Shown: positions 35,130 through 45,030 of the stretch, piece by piece
Layout: each line of letters starts with the position of its first letter
How positions within the stretch are numbered: the stretch's first letter is position 1
Assembly (NCBI GenBank): GCA_965242685.1
Contig: OZ251487.1
Coordinates: 868,001-932,000, forward strand
DNA: 64,000 nt
Origin: G965215055 sp965242685
GTDB lineage: Bacteria > Pseudomonadota > Gammaproteobacteria > UBA4575
Reading direction: 5' to 3'
Translations under genes and position numbers: made by a program
The notes under the pieces: generated by a model
The model's input: only the letters and a program-made list of their open reading frames with translations
Told to the model about the DNA's origin: nothing
Database searches by the model: none

Positions 35130-36125
35130 GTGTACAACTCTCCCACTTTTTGTGACTACGACTTCGGTATCACTTGTATCGATACCGGCTACGGCGGTAC
35201 CGGGCACACGGCCTGTTATCTGATCGTTCAGGATCATCGTGCCGCCTTTATCGACACGGGAACGGGAAATTCCGTTCCCCGCCTGCTGGAAGTCTTGAAG
35301 ATAAAAGGGATACAGGCCTCTGCCGTAAAGTACGTCATCCCTACCCACGTGCACCTCGATCACGCCGGCGGGGCCGGCGCGCTGATGGATAAATTACCCG
35401 ATGCCAGTCTGGTCGTGCATCCTCGCGGGGCGCGACACATGATCGATCCAAGCGCACTCGTCGCCAGTGCAACGACGGTCTACGGCGAAAAGCAATTCAA
35501 ACGAAAATTCGGTGAGATCGTTGCCGTTGATGAAAAACGCGTGATCGTTGCAGAGGATGACACGACCCTGACGTTGGCGGGCCGTACCTTGACCTTTTTG
35601 GATACCCCCGGTCACGCCCGTCATCATTTTTGCGTGTATGACGAAACGAGCGAGGGGGTTTTCAGCGGCGATACCTTCGGCCTTTCCTATCGTCGGCTGG
35701 ATAATGAAGACGGTGCATTTATTCTGCCTACCACCACGCCGGTACAGTTCGATCCGGACGCCTGGCAACGATCACTCACGCGAATACTCGGTTACAAACC
35801 CGGAAATATATATTTGACTCACTTCGGCAGAGTTACGGAAGTGGATCGCCTGGCCAAGGCACTGCGCGACGATATAAGCCACTACGCCGAAATTGCGCGA
35901 AACCACGCCAATGCCGAAAATCGTAAGGAAAAAATCCGAGTTGCGCTCGAGAAATACCTGAACAAGAGATTGACTGAACGGTATGGCTCAACAGAGGGTT
36001 CAACAGAGGGCTCAACAGAGGGCTCAACAGAAATAGAGGCACAGATAGACTTTCTGAAGCCCGACCTGGATTTAAATGCGGCGGGCTTGGACGTGTGGCT
36101 AAGCCGTGCGCAAAAAACCGCCTAA
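35118..36125 (+). CDS. MBL-fold hydrolase with C-terminal extension containing GSTE repeats
   Basis: About 335 residues. The zinc motif PTHVHLDHAGGAG, then LDTPGHARHHFCVYD, VFSGDTFGLSYR and ILGYKPGNIYLTHFG define a metallo-beta-lactamase fold hydrolase of the flavodiiron/glyoxalase II-like sort. A helical tail (DDISHYAEIARNHANAENRK) leads to GSTEGSTEGSTEGSTE at about residues 291-306. The start may be TTG 35118 or, more plausibly, GTG 35130, given that AGGGGGG sits at 35111-35117. Substrate unknown. Confidence 0.8.
   Translation: MRNIVYNSPTFCDYDFGITCIDTGYGGTGHTACYLIVQDHRAAFIDTGTGNSVPRLLEVLKIKGIQASAVKYVIPTHVHLDHAGGAGALMDKLPDASLVVHPRGARHMIDPSALVASATTVYGEKQFKRKFGEIVAVDEKRVIVAEDDTTLTLAGRTLTFLDTPGHARHHFCVYDETSEGVFSGDTFGLSYRRLDNEDGAFILPTTTPVQFDPDAWQRSLTRILGYKPGNIYLTHFGRVTEVDRLAKALRDDISHYAEIARNHANAENRKEKIRVALEKYLNKRLTERYGSTEGSTEGSTEGSTEIEAQIDFLKPDLDLNAAGLDVWLSRAQKTA
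35984..36031 (+). repeat. Tandem 12-bp repeat (about four copies)
   Basis: Units of GGCTCAACAGAG or GGTTCAACAGAG repeat in frame, encoding Gly-Ser-Thr-Glu four times in the MBL protein tail. Such units may expand or contract by slippage without shifting the frame. Confidence 0.85.
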
Positions 36126-36148
36126 GATCGCCGGGCGTACCGACTCAC

Positions 36149-36964
36149 TCAGACAAAGCAGGGACGGCGGCGATGATAGTATTTGACGCCATTAAATGAG
36201 ATGTCTTTGTCCGATGTGCCGCCTAAATACATCTCGGCCACCAAGTCGGTGGACTCCAGCAGTTCTTTCGCCGACCCTTTTTTCACTACGCGCCCATTTT
36301 CAATGACGTAGCCAACCGTGGCGTAGCGTAGTGCAATCCTGGCATTTTGCTCCGAAACCAGAAAGCTTACCCCTTCCTCTTCATTGAGTTGTTTGACAAT
36401 CTCGAATATTTGTTCGACAAATTGCGGGGCAAGTCCCATTGACGGCTCGTCAAGCAAAATCAGACTGGGTTTCGACATCAGCGCCCGGCCGACGGCAATC
36501 ATCTGCTGCTCACCCCCCGAACACAGCCCGCCGGGGTTCTTGCGGCGGTCCGCTATGCGAGGAAACAGCCCATAAACATGATCCAGATTTCTTCGCTGTT
36601 CCGCCTTGTTCATATTCTGAATAAAAGAGCCGGTCAGCAGGTTCTCTTCAACGCTCAAGTGGGCAAATATATGACGCCCTTCCAGCACTTGTACCACACC
36701 TTTTTTCACCATGTCATAAGCGGAATAGGAGGCGATGTCATGGCCGCTCAACTCTATGGCACCTTTTGTTACTTCACCGCGTTCCGCCTCTAGCAAACGT
36801 GAACACGCCTTCAGCGTGGTCGTTTTCCCTGCGCCATTGGCGCCGAGTAAGGAGACGACTTCGCCTTGATTGATGGCCAGAGAAACCCCGCGCAACGCGA
36901 GAATGACGCCGCCGTAAACGGCTTCAATGTTATTGATCGCCAACAATGGGTCATCGTTGCTCAT
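36149..36964 (-). CDS. livF: LivF-type ABC transporter ATPase
   Basis: About 271 residues. Walker A LLGANGAGKTT, signature LCSGGEQQMIAVGRALM, Walker B LILLDEPSMGLAP and switch His region SEQNARI. The long form ends in an unusual tail (ISFNGVKYYHRRRPCFV). ATG 36964 follows GGGAG. Last gene of the acyl-CoA synthetase-livG-livH-livM-livF cluster. Confidence 0.92.
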   Translation of the reverse strand: MSNDDPLLAINNIEAVYGGVILALRGVSLAINQGEVVSLLGANGAGKTTTLKACSRLLEAERGEVTKGAIELSGHDIASYSAYDMVKKGVVQVLEGRHIFAHLSVEENLLTGSFIQNMNKAEQRRNLDHVYGLFPRIADRRKNPGGLCSGGEQQMIAVGRALMSKPSLILLDEPSMGLAPQFVEQIFEIVKQLNEEEGVSFLVSEQNARIALRYATVGYVIENGRVVKKGSAKELLESTDLVAEMYLGGTSDKDISFNGVKYYHRRRPCFV

Positions 36965-37046
36965 AGTTTTACTCCCGTCCGTCATACCGTTCTTATGCCC
37001 GCTATTTATTTGCCTACACCCGCCGGATGGTCAAACAGAAATGACC

Positions 37047-38183
37047 TTACGTAGTGGAAAACGGCCAGATGCGCAACCGATGTTTAGTGGCGTCCCACAA
37101 CCCCGCAAAGCCGTTCGGATGATAGATCAACAGCAAGATAATGATGGTGCCGACCACGATCTTTGAGTTATTTTCCACAAACGCGGTATCTAACGTGCCG
37201 CCACCAAATACCGCATCACCGAACCGCGTGATCAGTATCGGCCAACCATAGACAAAAATGGCGCCCAAGAAGGAACCTAAAATCGATCCCAACCCTCCCA
37301 AGATAATCATGAACATAACCAGAAACGACCTTCGCAGGTCATAGATCATGAAGTCGAGATTGCCGATGTAGCAGTATGAGTACATGGCGCCCGCAACCCC
37401 ACAGTAAAAACAGCTCACAAAAAACGCATTCAATTTGGTCTTGCCCACGGGAATACCGATAACGCTCGCCGCAATGTCCATATCCCGTACCGCCATCCAG
37501 TTCCTTCCGGTTGAGCTACGCACCATGTTTTTGGCCGCAAGCGCCAACACCACCGTTACAACCAAGGCGATCAAATACCGCCAAACATAGGCATTGGCGT
37601 AGGCATAGGAAGGACGATCTTCGCGGTTGGCCCCTAAAAGATTAAAAATTTGCTCTTGAAAAGGCAGGAAGCGGTAGTGGAATTCCGGCAAGTGCACAAC
37701 CCCCGAACTCGCATAGTTCAAAAACCATGGGTAGGCATTGAACAGCCATTCATGGAAAAATTGCGCGCACAACGTCGATACAAGAAGATAAAACCCCTTA
37801 ATGCGCAAACTGGGAAGGCCGAATACAATCCCCACCAAGCCCGCCACAATACCGGCACACAAAAAAGCCAACCAGACGTTCATCCATTCCACGCGAAACA
37901 GCAGGTTAAACGCCGTAAACGCACCAAAGGACATGAACCCCGCCGTGCCCAAAGAAAGTTGTCCGGTATACCCCGAGGCGATATTCAACCCCAAACTGGC
38001 AACGCTCAATACCATTATCGGAATCAGAATGGCACTGAACCAGTAGTCATTACCTATAAATGGAACGACCAAAAACATAAACGCCAGAAACATCCACATG
38101 ATCCAGCGGTCTTCGCGTATCGGCACCATGCGCCGATCTTCGGCGTAACTTTCAACAATCTGACCTGTTTCACGGTAAAACAT
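37047..38183 (-). CDS. livM: LivM-type ABC transporter permease
   Basis: 378 residues with about nine to ten transmembrane helices. GLNIASGYTGQLSLGTAGFMSFGAFTAF and GRNWMAVRDMDIAASVIGIPVGKTKLNAF are the hallmark LivM segments (the second contacts the ATPase), and LGGLGSILGSFLGAIFV follows. It begins with a soluble N-terminal stretch of about 30 residues. Three bases after livH. Confidence 0.92.
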   Translation of the reverse strand: MFYRETGQIVESYAEDRRMVPIREDRWIMWMFLAFMFLVVPFIGNDYWFSAILIPIMVLSVASLGLNIASGYTGQLSLGTAGFMSFGAFTAFNLLFRVEWMNVWLAFLCAGIVAGLVGIVFGLPSLRIKGFYLLVSTLCAQFFHEWLFNAYPWFLNYASSGVVHLPEFHYRFLPFQEQIFNLLGANREDRPSYAYANAYVWRYLIALVVTVVLALAAKNMVRSSTGRNWMAVRDMDIAASVIGIPVGKTKLNAFFVSCFYCGVAGAMYSYCYIGNLDFMIYDLRRSFLVMFMIILGGLGSILGSFLGAIFVYGWPILITRFGDAVFGGGTLDTAFVENNSKIVVGTIIILLLIYHPNGFAGLWDATKHRLRIWPFSTT

Positions 38184-38185
38184 GT

Positions 38186-39133
38186 TTATATTCTCTCAAT
38201 GTCACGTTCACCAAAGATCCCCGTTGGGCGTATCAGTATGAATACCAGAGCGGTCAAATATGCCCACCAGTGCTCAATACCCTGCCCTCCGAAGGCATCC
38301 GCAAAGAAGATCTCACCAAGTTTTTCACTCGAACCGATGATCAACCCACCTACGATACAACCGGGGATAGATGTCAGTCCACCGATGAGGATTACCGGCA
38401 AGCCTTTCAGTACCGCCCAGGTCAGTGTAAAAGACACACTCAAGCGGTCTGCCCAAGCCATGCCCGCCACGAACACAATTACACCGGTCACCGCCCATAC
38501 GATTGCCCAAATCCTTGCCAACGGAATACCTACCGCCTGCGCGGCCATGTGGTCATCGGATACCGCACGCAACGACAAGCCGGTACGGGTGTACTGGAAA
38601 AAGAGATAGAGTGCCACCACCAACAGGATGGCGACCCCGGCAACAAAGCCGTCAAATTGGCTTACGATTATATCGAGCCACGGGATGTAGTCGGCGACCA
38701 TAAGAGGCTCGGTTGGAATACCCAGTTCAAGGCCATGCACCGCAGAGTCCCAAGTGCCCTGAGCCAGGCCCTCCAGAAAGTAGTTCAGCCCGACAGTGGC
38801 CATAAACAAAGACAGCAATGACTGGTTTGCAAGGGGGCGCATCATCACGCGTTCTATGACGACACCCATAATGACCATGACAAACGTAGTGATGGTGAAC
38901 GCCACCCAAAAATTCACTTGTCTTTCCAACAGACTCACAAACGTCAGGGCCGCAAACAGTAGCATTGTCCCCTGTGCAAAATTGAACACGCCGGAAGATT
39001 TATAGACAAGAACGAATCCAATGGCTACCAACGTATACATGATCCCCGACAGCATGCCTCCGATGAGCACCTCCAGCCCAAACAAGGTGAACATCTCAAC
39101 AAACGCATTACCGAACCCCGCTAGAATTTCCAC
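38186..39133 (-). CDS. livH: LivH-type ABC transporter permease
   Basis: 315 residues, about eight membrane helices. LIGGMLSGIMYTLVAIGFVLVYKSSGVFNFAQG, GLSLRAVSDDHMAAQAVGIPLARI and LPVILIGGLTSIPGCIVGGLIIG are diagnostic LivH blocks. Partner of LivM in a branched-chain-amino-acid/urea/amide-type importer; the substrate is set by the binding protein, which is not encoded here. Confidence 0.93.
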   Translation of the reverse strand: MEILAGFGNAFVEMFTLFGLEVLIGGMLSGIMYTLVAIGFVLVYKSSGVFNFAQGTMLLFAALTFVSLLERQVNFWVAFTITTFVMVIMGVVIERVMMRPLANQSLLSLFMATVGLNYFLEGLAQGTWDSAVHGLELGIPTEPLMVADYIPWLDIIVSQFDGFVAGVAILLVVALYLFFQYTRTGLSLRAVSDDHMAAQAVGIPLARIWAIVWAVTGVIVFVAGMAWADRLSVSFTLTWAVLKGLPVILIGGLTSIPGCIVGGLIIGSSEKLGEIFFADAFGGQGIEHWWAYLTALVFILIRPTGIFGERDIERI

Positions 39134-39174
39134 TTGTCTGCTCTCCTCTTCACGCTTTGTCCGAGTTGCATGGC

Positions 39175-39963
39175 TTAATGGCTGACGCCCAGATAGGCGT
39201 CAATGACGGCCTGGTTGTTTTTGACCTCTTCGGGAGTACCGTCGCCGATCTTGGCACCGTAGTCCATCACCACTACGTGGTTGGAAATATCCATTACCAC
39301 GCTCATATCATGCTCGATCAAGACTATCGTCGTGCCGCGGTTGTAATTAATCTCTTGTATGAAACAGGCCATATCCAATTTTTCATCCAGATTCATGCCC
39401 GTCATCGGCTCATCAAGCAACAGTATCTTAGGCTCCGCCGCCAGCGCACGCCCAAGCTCAACCCGCTTTTGCAGTCCATACGACAAGGCCGAAACCTGCG
39501 TTTTGCGTATGGATTGCAACCCCAAAAATTCAATAATGTTCTCCACCTCTTCACGATGCTCAAGCTCTTCTCTTTTACTCCGCCCAATTCCCAGGGCATG
39601 TTCTATAAACGTAGCCTTCATCATCAAATTGCGACCGGTCATAATGTTTTCGACCGCAGTCATCCCCGAAAACAGGGCGATGTTCTGGAAGGTGCGACCG
39701 ATACCCATTACCGCCGCAGAATGGGGCTTCATCCTGGAGAATTTTTTCCCTTCAAAGGTAATGGCCCCTTTTTGTGGTGTATATACGCCATTGATCACGT
39801 TCAACATGGAGCTTTTGCCGGCACCATTGGGGCCGATTACGGCACAAATCTCACCCTTATACACCGTAAAGCTGATGTTCGTTATCGCGTTGGTGCCCCC
39901 AAACGCCAAGTCAATATTCTCAACTGTTAAGTGTGGCTCTTTTTTATTTTCTCCGCTATCCAT
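39175..39963 (-). CDS. livG: LivG-type ABC transporter ATPase
   Basis: 262 residues: Walker A GPNGAGKSSMLN, ALSYGLQKRVELGRALA (signature, divergent SYGLQ), ILLLDEPMTGMNLDE and IEHDMSVVMDISNHVVVMDYG. The second ATPase of the cluster, 14 bp after the acyl-CoA synthetase gene. Confidence 0.92.
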   Translation of the reverse strand: MDSGENKKEPHLTVENIDLAFGGTNAITNISFTVYKGEICAVIGPNGAGKSSMLNVINGVYTPQKGAITFEGKKFSRMKPHSAAVMGIGRTFQNIALFSGMTAVENIMTGRNLMMKATFIEHALGIGRSKREELEHREEVENIIEFLGLQSIRKTQVSALSYGLQKRVELGRALAAEPKILLLDEPMTGMNLDEKLDMACFIQEINYNRGTTIVLIEHDMSVVMDISNHVVVMDYGAKIGDGTPEEVKNNQAVIDAYLGVSH

Positions 39964-39977
39964 CCGGTTTCGTCAAC

Positions 39978-41864
39978 TTATATAGATTGTAGTTTCAGTT
40001 CCGCCAACGTCTCGTCATTGGCGGCATCTTTTACTTCGTAGGTCTGTTTTGATGAGTACAAGGCATCCACCAGCGCCTTGTGTTTGTCCATGATCACATC
40101 GCGCTTGATCTTACGCGACCTGGTCACCTCTCCCAAGTCAATATTGAACTCGCGATGCATGATCAGAAATCGTTTGATCGGCGGTGAGCCTTTGCCTTCA
40201 ATCTTTTCTATATCGGCATTTACGGCGTCTACCGTCTTCTTTACCAGTTCGTACACTTCATCCTTAGTCGCCAAATCCCGATAGCCGGTAAAACGAATTC
40301 TATTCGCTTCCGCCCAACTTCCCACCGTGTCGCTGTCCACCACAATCAGTGCGGCAATCGCTTCCTTGTTATCACCCACGGCGACGGCTTCTTTTATATA
40401 GGGCGAAGATTTTAGTGCATTCTCCACCAGAAGCGGGGCAAACACGTCACCATTGCTGAACTTGCCCATAGAATCAACACGTTCGGTAATTCTCAGCGCA
40501 CCCCGATCATCAATTTCACCCATGTCTCCGGTTCTGACCCAGTTGTCCGAGTCGCTTGTTTCGGCCGTGGCATCGGGGTTTCGATAATACTCTTTAAAGG
40601 CATTGATTCCTCTGAATGCAATTTCACCATTATCGAGCTTTTTAAGCTCCACACCCGGCAGCGGTACGCCCATACTGTATTCACCGGCCAGGCTGTCAAC
40701 CTGTTCATCGCCCTGTACGCAAACAAGGCCGCCAGACTCGGTAGTTCCATAGGATTTTCTGAGGTCAACGCCAATGCTGCGGAAAAAATCAAACACTTCG
40801 CTGCTCATAATATCACCACCGGTAAAGGCCCTGCGCAACCTCGTCAATCCATATACGTTTTTCAGGGGCGCATACACAAGCAAGCTGCCGAGTTTGCGTT
40901 TCAAACCGCCACCGTCGGCGGCGGCATTGCCGTTCACAACCCTGTTTCGGTGACGTTTGGCAACGTTCAGCCATTTATAGAACGTCTTGGATTTCGAACG
41001 CTGCGCACGCGCAATAATATCGGAATACAGCTGCTTATAGAAATGAGGCGGCGCATAAAGGACGGTGGGGCCGATCTCCCGCAAATTGGCCATGACGGTC
41101 TCATTGTTCTCGGGGCAATTAACGGTAAACCCTCTAAGCAACCAAAGCGTGTAGGTGAATAATATGTTCGCCACGTAGGAGAGCGGTAAAAATGCAAGTA
41201 ATTGCTCGTCCCGGGTTATTTTTTCCTGAGCGGCCAATGCGGTGCCGGTGTCGATAAAGCCGCCATGCGTGTGAACGACCCCGCGCGGTTCACCGGAAGT
41301 GCCCGAGGTATAGAGGATGAAGGCATCGGTATCTTTGGTGACTTTTTGAACGGACTCCGCAAAAAAATCGGGGTGATCCGCAATAAATTTTCTTCCCGCT
41401 TCCCGTAGCTGTAAAAAACTGTGCAAGCGAGAAGAGGTATATTCCTGCATCCCGCGACTGTCGCTATAGGCCATCTCCTCAAAATTCGGACACTGTGGCT
41501 TTACGGCATACATGCCGTCAACCTGTTGCTGGTCCTGCACCACGACAAACCTGGCTTCGCAGTTATTCAAAGCCAAAACCAACTCTTCGGAATTTGAATC
41601 GGGATGGAGAGGAACGGCAACCGCCCCCAAGCTCTGTGTGGCGATCATCGCAAAGTAAAGCTCGGGGATATTGCTGCCCATGATGGCAATTTTATCGCCC
41701 GGCTTGACCCCTCTATGCGCCAGTCCACCGGCAAATTCACGCACGAATGAATCCGCGTCTCCCCACGTCCAAGTCTTCCACAACCCGTAGCGTTTGTAAC
41801 GGATTGCCGGTGCCAATTTGTGCGTTTTTACCTGTTCTAAAAAAAGACCGGGAAAAGTTTCCAT
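39978..41864 (-). CDS. AMP-forming long-chain acyl-CoA synthetase-like protein
   Basis: 628 residues. AMP-binding motif YTSGTSGEPRGVVHTHG, SYGTTESGG, NWVRTGDMGEIDDRG and a C-terminal KRDVIMDKHKALVDALY. It is of the long-chain fatty acyl-CoA ligase group often found with liv-type genes in proteobacteria. It likely activates a carboxylate brought in by the transporter, or a lipid acid; the true substrate is not clear. First gene of the cluster on the minus strand. Confidence 0.88.
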   Translation of the reverse strand: METFPGLFLEQVKTHKLAPAIRYKRYGLWKTWTWGDADSFVREFAGGLAHRGVKPGDKIAIMGSNIPELYFAMIATQSLGAVAVPLHPDSNSEELVLALNNCEARFVVVQDQQQVDGMYAVKPQCPNFEEMAYSDSRGMQEYTSSRLHSFLQLREAGRKFIADHPDFFAESVQKVTKDTDAFILYTSGTSGEPRGVVHTHGGFIDTGTALAAQEKITRDEQLLAFLPLSYVANILFTYTLWLLRGFTVNCPENNETVMANLREIGPTVLYAPPHFYKQLYSDIIARAQRSKSKTFYKWLNVAKRHRNRVVNGNAAADGGGLKRKLGSLLVYAPLKNVYGLTRLRRAFTGGDIMSSEVFDFFRSIGVDLRKSYGTTESGGLVCVQGDEQVDSLAGEYSMGVPLPGVELKKLDNGEIAFRGINAFKEYYRNPDATAETSDSDNWVRTGDMGEIDDRGALRITERVDSMGKFSNGDVFAPLLVENALKSSPYIKEAVAVGDNKEAIAALIVVDSDTVGSWAEANRIRFTGYRDLATKDEVYELVKKTVDAVNADIEKIEGKGSPPIKRFLIMHREFNIDLGEVTRSRKIKRDVIMDKHKALVDALYSSKQTYEVKDAANDETLAELKLQSI

Positions 41865-42155
41865 GCTATAAACTCAAACCCCTTATCGTCCTGCCTGTAA
41901 GCTCGACAGCAACCGTACAAGCCAGAAACGCCGATGTTACCTTATTCGCACTATATCACGCTATCTATTACTCTCCGGTAGGGCAAGGCCCGACCGTAGT
42001 GAACCAAGACAAGCGGTTACGTTACACCAGCCAAGTACCATTTGGCAAGCCTTTGCGTAAAAAGTTGCCCTCTATGCTCGATTCAGGTAAACGCAAAGCC
42101 GATTTTTTCCCGTCAGCACCCGAATTGAAGAAGGCCACCCGCCCCGCCAACGCCG

Positions 42156-42665
42156 TCATCGGCGGTGTTGAAAAAATTCTTTTAACAACTGGCCGCACTG
42201 TTGTTCCAAAACGCCTTTTGTCACTTCGATGGAATGATTGTGTCGGGTATCCGTGAGTAGGTCAAATACCGAACCCGCCGCGCCCGTTTTAGGATCACGG
42301 GCACCGAACACCAATCTCTTGATCCTCGCATGCAGCATAGCCCCCACACACATGACACACGGCTCCAACGTCACGTATAGCGTTGCGCCCGGCAGCCGAT
42401 AGTTGTTCATCAACTTTGCCGCCGCCCGCAATGCGATGACTTCCGCATGGGCGGAAGGGTCACGCCGAGAAACCGACTGGTTCCAGCCCTCGCCTACCCG
42501 ATCGCCCGCAGCGACGATCACCGCACCCACCGGCACTTCTTGGCTTGCTCCCGCATGTTCCGCCAACCGAAGGGCTTCATGCATCCAATAGTCATCGTCG
42601 GGCAAGGTATTTACGACTTTATAACCTGCCGATGATAGGCTCTTATTTTCATTCAATGACAACAT
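42156..42665 (-). CDS. tadA: tRNA-specific adenosine deaminase
   Basis: 169 residues. Zinc/deaminase motifs HAEVIALRAA and LEPCVMCVGAML, plus FGARDPKTGAAGS, identify TadA, which makes inosine at tRNA-Arg(ACG) position 34. There is a short N-terminal extension before MHEALRLAEHAG. In many gammaproteobacteria it follows guaA directly; here hsdMSR lies between. Confidence 0.95.
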   Translation of the reverse strand: MLSLNENKSLSSAGYKVVNTLPDDDYWMHEALRLAEHAGASQEVPVGAVIVAAGDRVGEGWNQSVSRRDPSAHAEVIALRAAAKLMNNYRLPGATLYVTLEPCVMCVGAMLHARIKRLVFGARDPKTGAAGSVFDLLTDTRHNHSIEVTKGVLEQQCGQLLKEFFQHRR

Positions 42666-42708
42666 CGTTTATGGTTTTTTTTCCAAGACGCGCTCCAGTG
42701 GCTGAACT

Positions 42709-45030
42709 TCAACCAACAGCCTGTTTATAGAGGTGCCGTTGAAAATCAATAAAAACGCTTCGTATTTGCTTAATCTCGCCAAGTTTTTGCTGTGCATCAT
42801 TCATACTTCCATATTTCGTACGGAGCACTGTACCAAGCTTGGTATCATCTAACTCGTCTATGCCTTCCTGCACGTAGTTACGCAGCACGAATGCAATGAA
42901 TTCACGTTGGTCTTTATTAAGGAAGGCATATATATTTTCTCGCGCCCTCTCTACCCTAGTAGCACGGCTGATTGGAGTTCGCGCATAGCTGATGTATTCA
43001 AGCACATCAAACAAGTCACTTTTCTCAGCATCGATTATTTTTTGCAGTTGCGCCAAGTCGTCCCTGCCGCACCCTTCCTTTTCCAACTCAGCAAGCAACT
43101 CCTTACGTGTAGTGGGGTTTGCCCAAATCTCGCGTAGTTTTTCTTCACTTTCAAAAAACTTTGGCAAATGAAGAATATCGAATAAGTGCTTTATAAAGTC
43201 CTCTGCACTGATAGTTTTTCCATCTAGAAAAAAATAAGTAGACGACCAGGTTTGCAGCTCGCGTTCTTTGCCGTCTGCCAACCTTATTTTTACTTTGGTT
43301 GGTTTGTCTTCGTCTCCGTTACCCCCTTCATCGTTGTCAGGCTCGCCATCTTCCCATCTGATTTTCCCATCATTTTCACCTTCATCAACCGGCTGCAAGG
43401 GTTCGCCATCCCATTCAGCATCGTTAAACAAACGATAAGCACCAAAGAAATCAAAGATAGTGAAGTAATACTTGCCTTCAAAGAGACGCGTGCCACGTCC
43501 AATTATCTGCTTGAATTCAATCATGTTGTTTACGCGACGCAGCAAAACAATATTTCTTACATTGCGTGCATCAACGCCGGTGGTTAGTTTTCGACTCGTA
43601 GTAAGGATTGTCGGGATCAGTTTTTCGTTATCTCGAAACCGTTTGAGAAATGTATCGCCGATCTCACCCTCATCCGCTGTTACACGCACGCAATAATCAT
43701 TTGACGGGCTATCCGATTCTTCATTAATTAGCTCGCGCACCTTTGCCGCATGTTCTTGGTTCGCACAAAAAACAAGTGTCTTTTCATCTTTGTTAATGCC
43801 TGCAAGCATCTCTTTCACAAGCTTACGCTCGCGGGCTGGAATATAAATTTTTGTATTAAATTCTCCCCCTGTATAAACATGTCCTTCTTCAACTCTGCCC
43901 TCAACAACTTCGTCATCCGGTGTACGCATATACTCATCAATCGTGCTTTGTATGCGTTTTATTCTAAACGGTGTGAGAAAGCCGTCTTGTATGCCTTCCT
44001 TTAAGCTGTATTTGTAAACCGGTTCGCCAAAATACTCATACGTGTCCACGTTGTCGTCCCGCTTCGGTGTGGCCGTTAAGCCCAAGTGCACAGCAGCATG
44101 AAAATGGTTAAGGATGTCGCGCCAAGAGCTTTCATCACTGGCCCCGCCTCGGTGGCATTCATCAATGATTACAAAGTCGAAAAAATCGGATTCATATTCA
44201 CCAAAGTATGGTTTGTCTTCGGCACCGGACATAAAGGTTTGGAAGATGGTAAAGAACACACTGCCGTTTTTCGGCACTTCACCTTTCCTGCCAATTTCTC
44301 TTGGATTTATACGTACCCGCGCATCGTCACTAAATGCGACAAAGTCTGAGTACGCCTGATCTGCCAGGATATTTCTGTCGGCGAGAAACAGGATCCGCGG
44401 GGTACGTCTTCGATCTTTTTGTATCGTCCAACGGCTCTTAAAAAGTTTCCAGGCAATTTGAAAAGCTATGAAGGTCTTGCCGGTGCCCGTGGCAAGCGTA
44501 AGAAGCACACGTTGTTGATCATTTGCGATGGCCTCCATCGCTTTGTTAATCGCAATTTCCTGGTAGTAGCGCGTCTCTTTAGCGCCGCCGATATTTTCTT
44601 CGAAAGAAACTTTATTGAATTCGTCAATCCATTCGTTCTTTTTCGGGAATGTTTTTTCCCACAACTGTTGCGGGGTTGGAAATTTTGTTACTAGACTTTC
44701 TTTGCCACTCCTCAAGCAGATTTCGTAGATCTCTTTGCCGTTAGCGGCGTAAGCGGTTTCCAGCCCCAACTTCTGGGCGTATCGCTTTGCCTGTGCCACG
44801 CCTTCGCCAACGTATGATCTATCGCTCTTTGCCTCAATCACGGCAAGTTTTCTATTCCTGTAGCTCAGCACGTAATCCGCCTTAAGCTTGCCGGGGCGAA
44901 TTCTGCCAGCACGTATTTCGCCTTTAGTAATACTGTATTCACGTTGAACACGGACATCGCCGCCATTCACCCATCCGGCCTCCCTAAGCTGTGGCTCTAT
45001 TTGTTCCGCTCGTGTGTCGGCCTCGTTCAT
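42709..45030 (-). CDS. hsdR: Type I restriction enzyme, R subunit (EcoEI-like)
   Basis: 773 residues. N-terminal nuclease domain with the PD-ExK pattern (KADYVLSYRNRKLAVIEAKS), helicase Walker A LATGTGKT, DECH box, SAT-like LTATPKR and motif VI QIIGRGTR, then the EcoEI-type C-terminal domain. It cuts DNA after ATP-driven translocation. ATGA overlap with hsdS (four bases) shows one operon, hsdM-hsdS-hsdR. Confidence 0.95.
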   Translation of the reverse strand: MNEADTRAEQIEPQLREAGWVNGGDVRVQREYSITKGEIRAGRIRPGKLKADYVLSYRNRKLAVIEAKSDRSYVGEGVAQAKRYAQKLGLETAYAANGKEIYEICLRSGKESLVTKFPTPQQLWEKTFPKKNEWIDEFNKVSFEENIGGAKETRYYQEIAINKAMEAIANDQQRVLLTLATGTGKTFIAFQIAWKLFKSRWTIQKDRRRTPRILFLADRNILADQAYSDFVAFSDDARVRINPREIGRKGEVPKNGSVFFTIFQTFMSGAEDKPYFGEYESDFFDFVIIDECHRGGASDESSWRDILNHFHAAVHLGLTATPKRDDNVDTYEYFGEPVYKYSLKEGIQDGFLTPFRIKRIQSTIDEYMRTPDDEVVEGRVEEGHVYTGGEFNTKIYIPARERKLVKEMLAGINKDEKTLVFCANQEHAAKVRELINEESDSPSNDYCVRVTADEGEIGDTFLKRFRDNEKLIPTILTTSRKLTTGVDARNVRNIVLLRRVNNMIEFKQIIGRGTRLFEGKYYFTIFDFFGAYRLFNDAEWDGEPLQPVDEGENDGKIRWEDGEPDNDEGGNGDEDKPTKVKIRLADGKERELQTWSSTYFFLDGKTISAEDFIKHLFDILHLPKFFESEEKLREIWANPTTRKELLAELEKEGCGRDDLAQLQKIIDAEKSDLFDVLEYISYARTPISRATRVERARENIYAFLNKDQREFIAFVLRNYVQEGIDELDDTKLGTVLRTKYGSMNDAQQKLGEIKQIRSVFIDFQRHLYKQAVG

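Noticed and set aside
37650..38609. 319-residue reading frame opposite livM/livH
   Set aside because: Antisense to two clear permease genes; rich in Lys/Arg/Pro/Thr as expected for the complement of membrane genes.
41747..42256. 169-residue plus-strand frame between the acyl-CoA synthetase and tadA
   Set aside because: It overlaps both flanking genes antisense, and the sequence shows no domain. The 290-bp gap itself shows no convincing gene.
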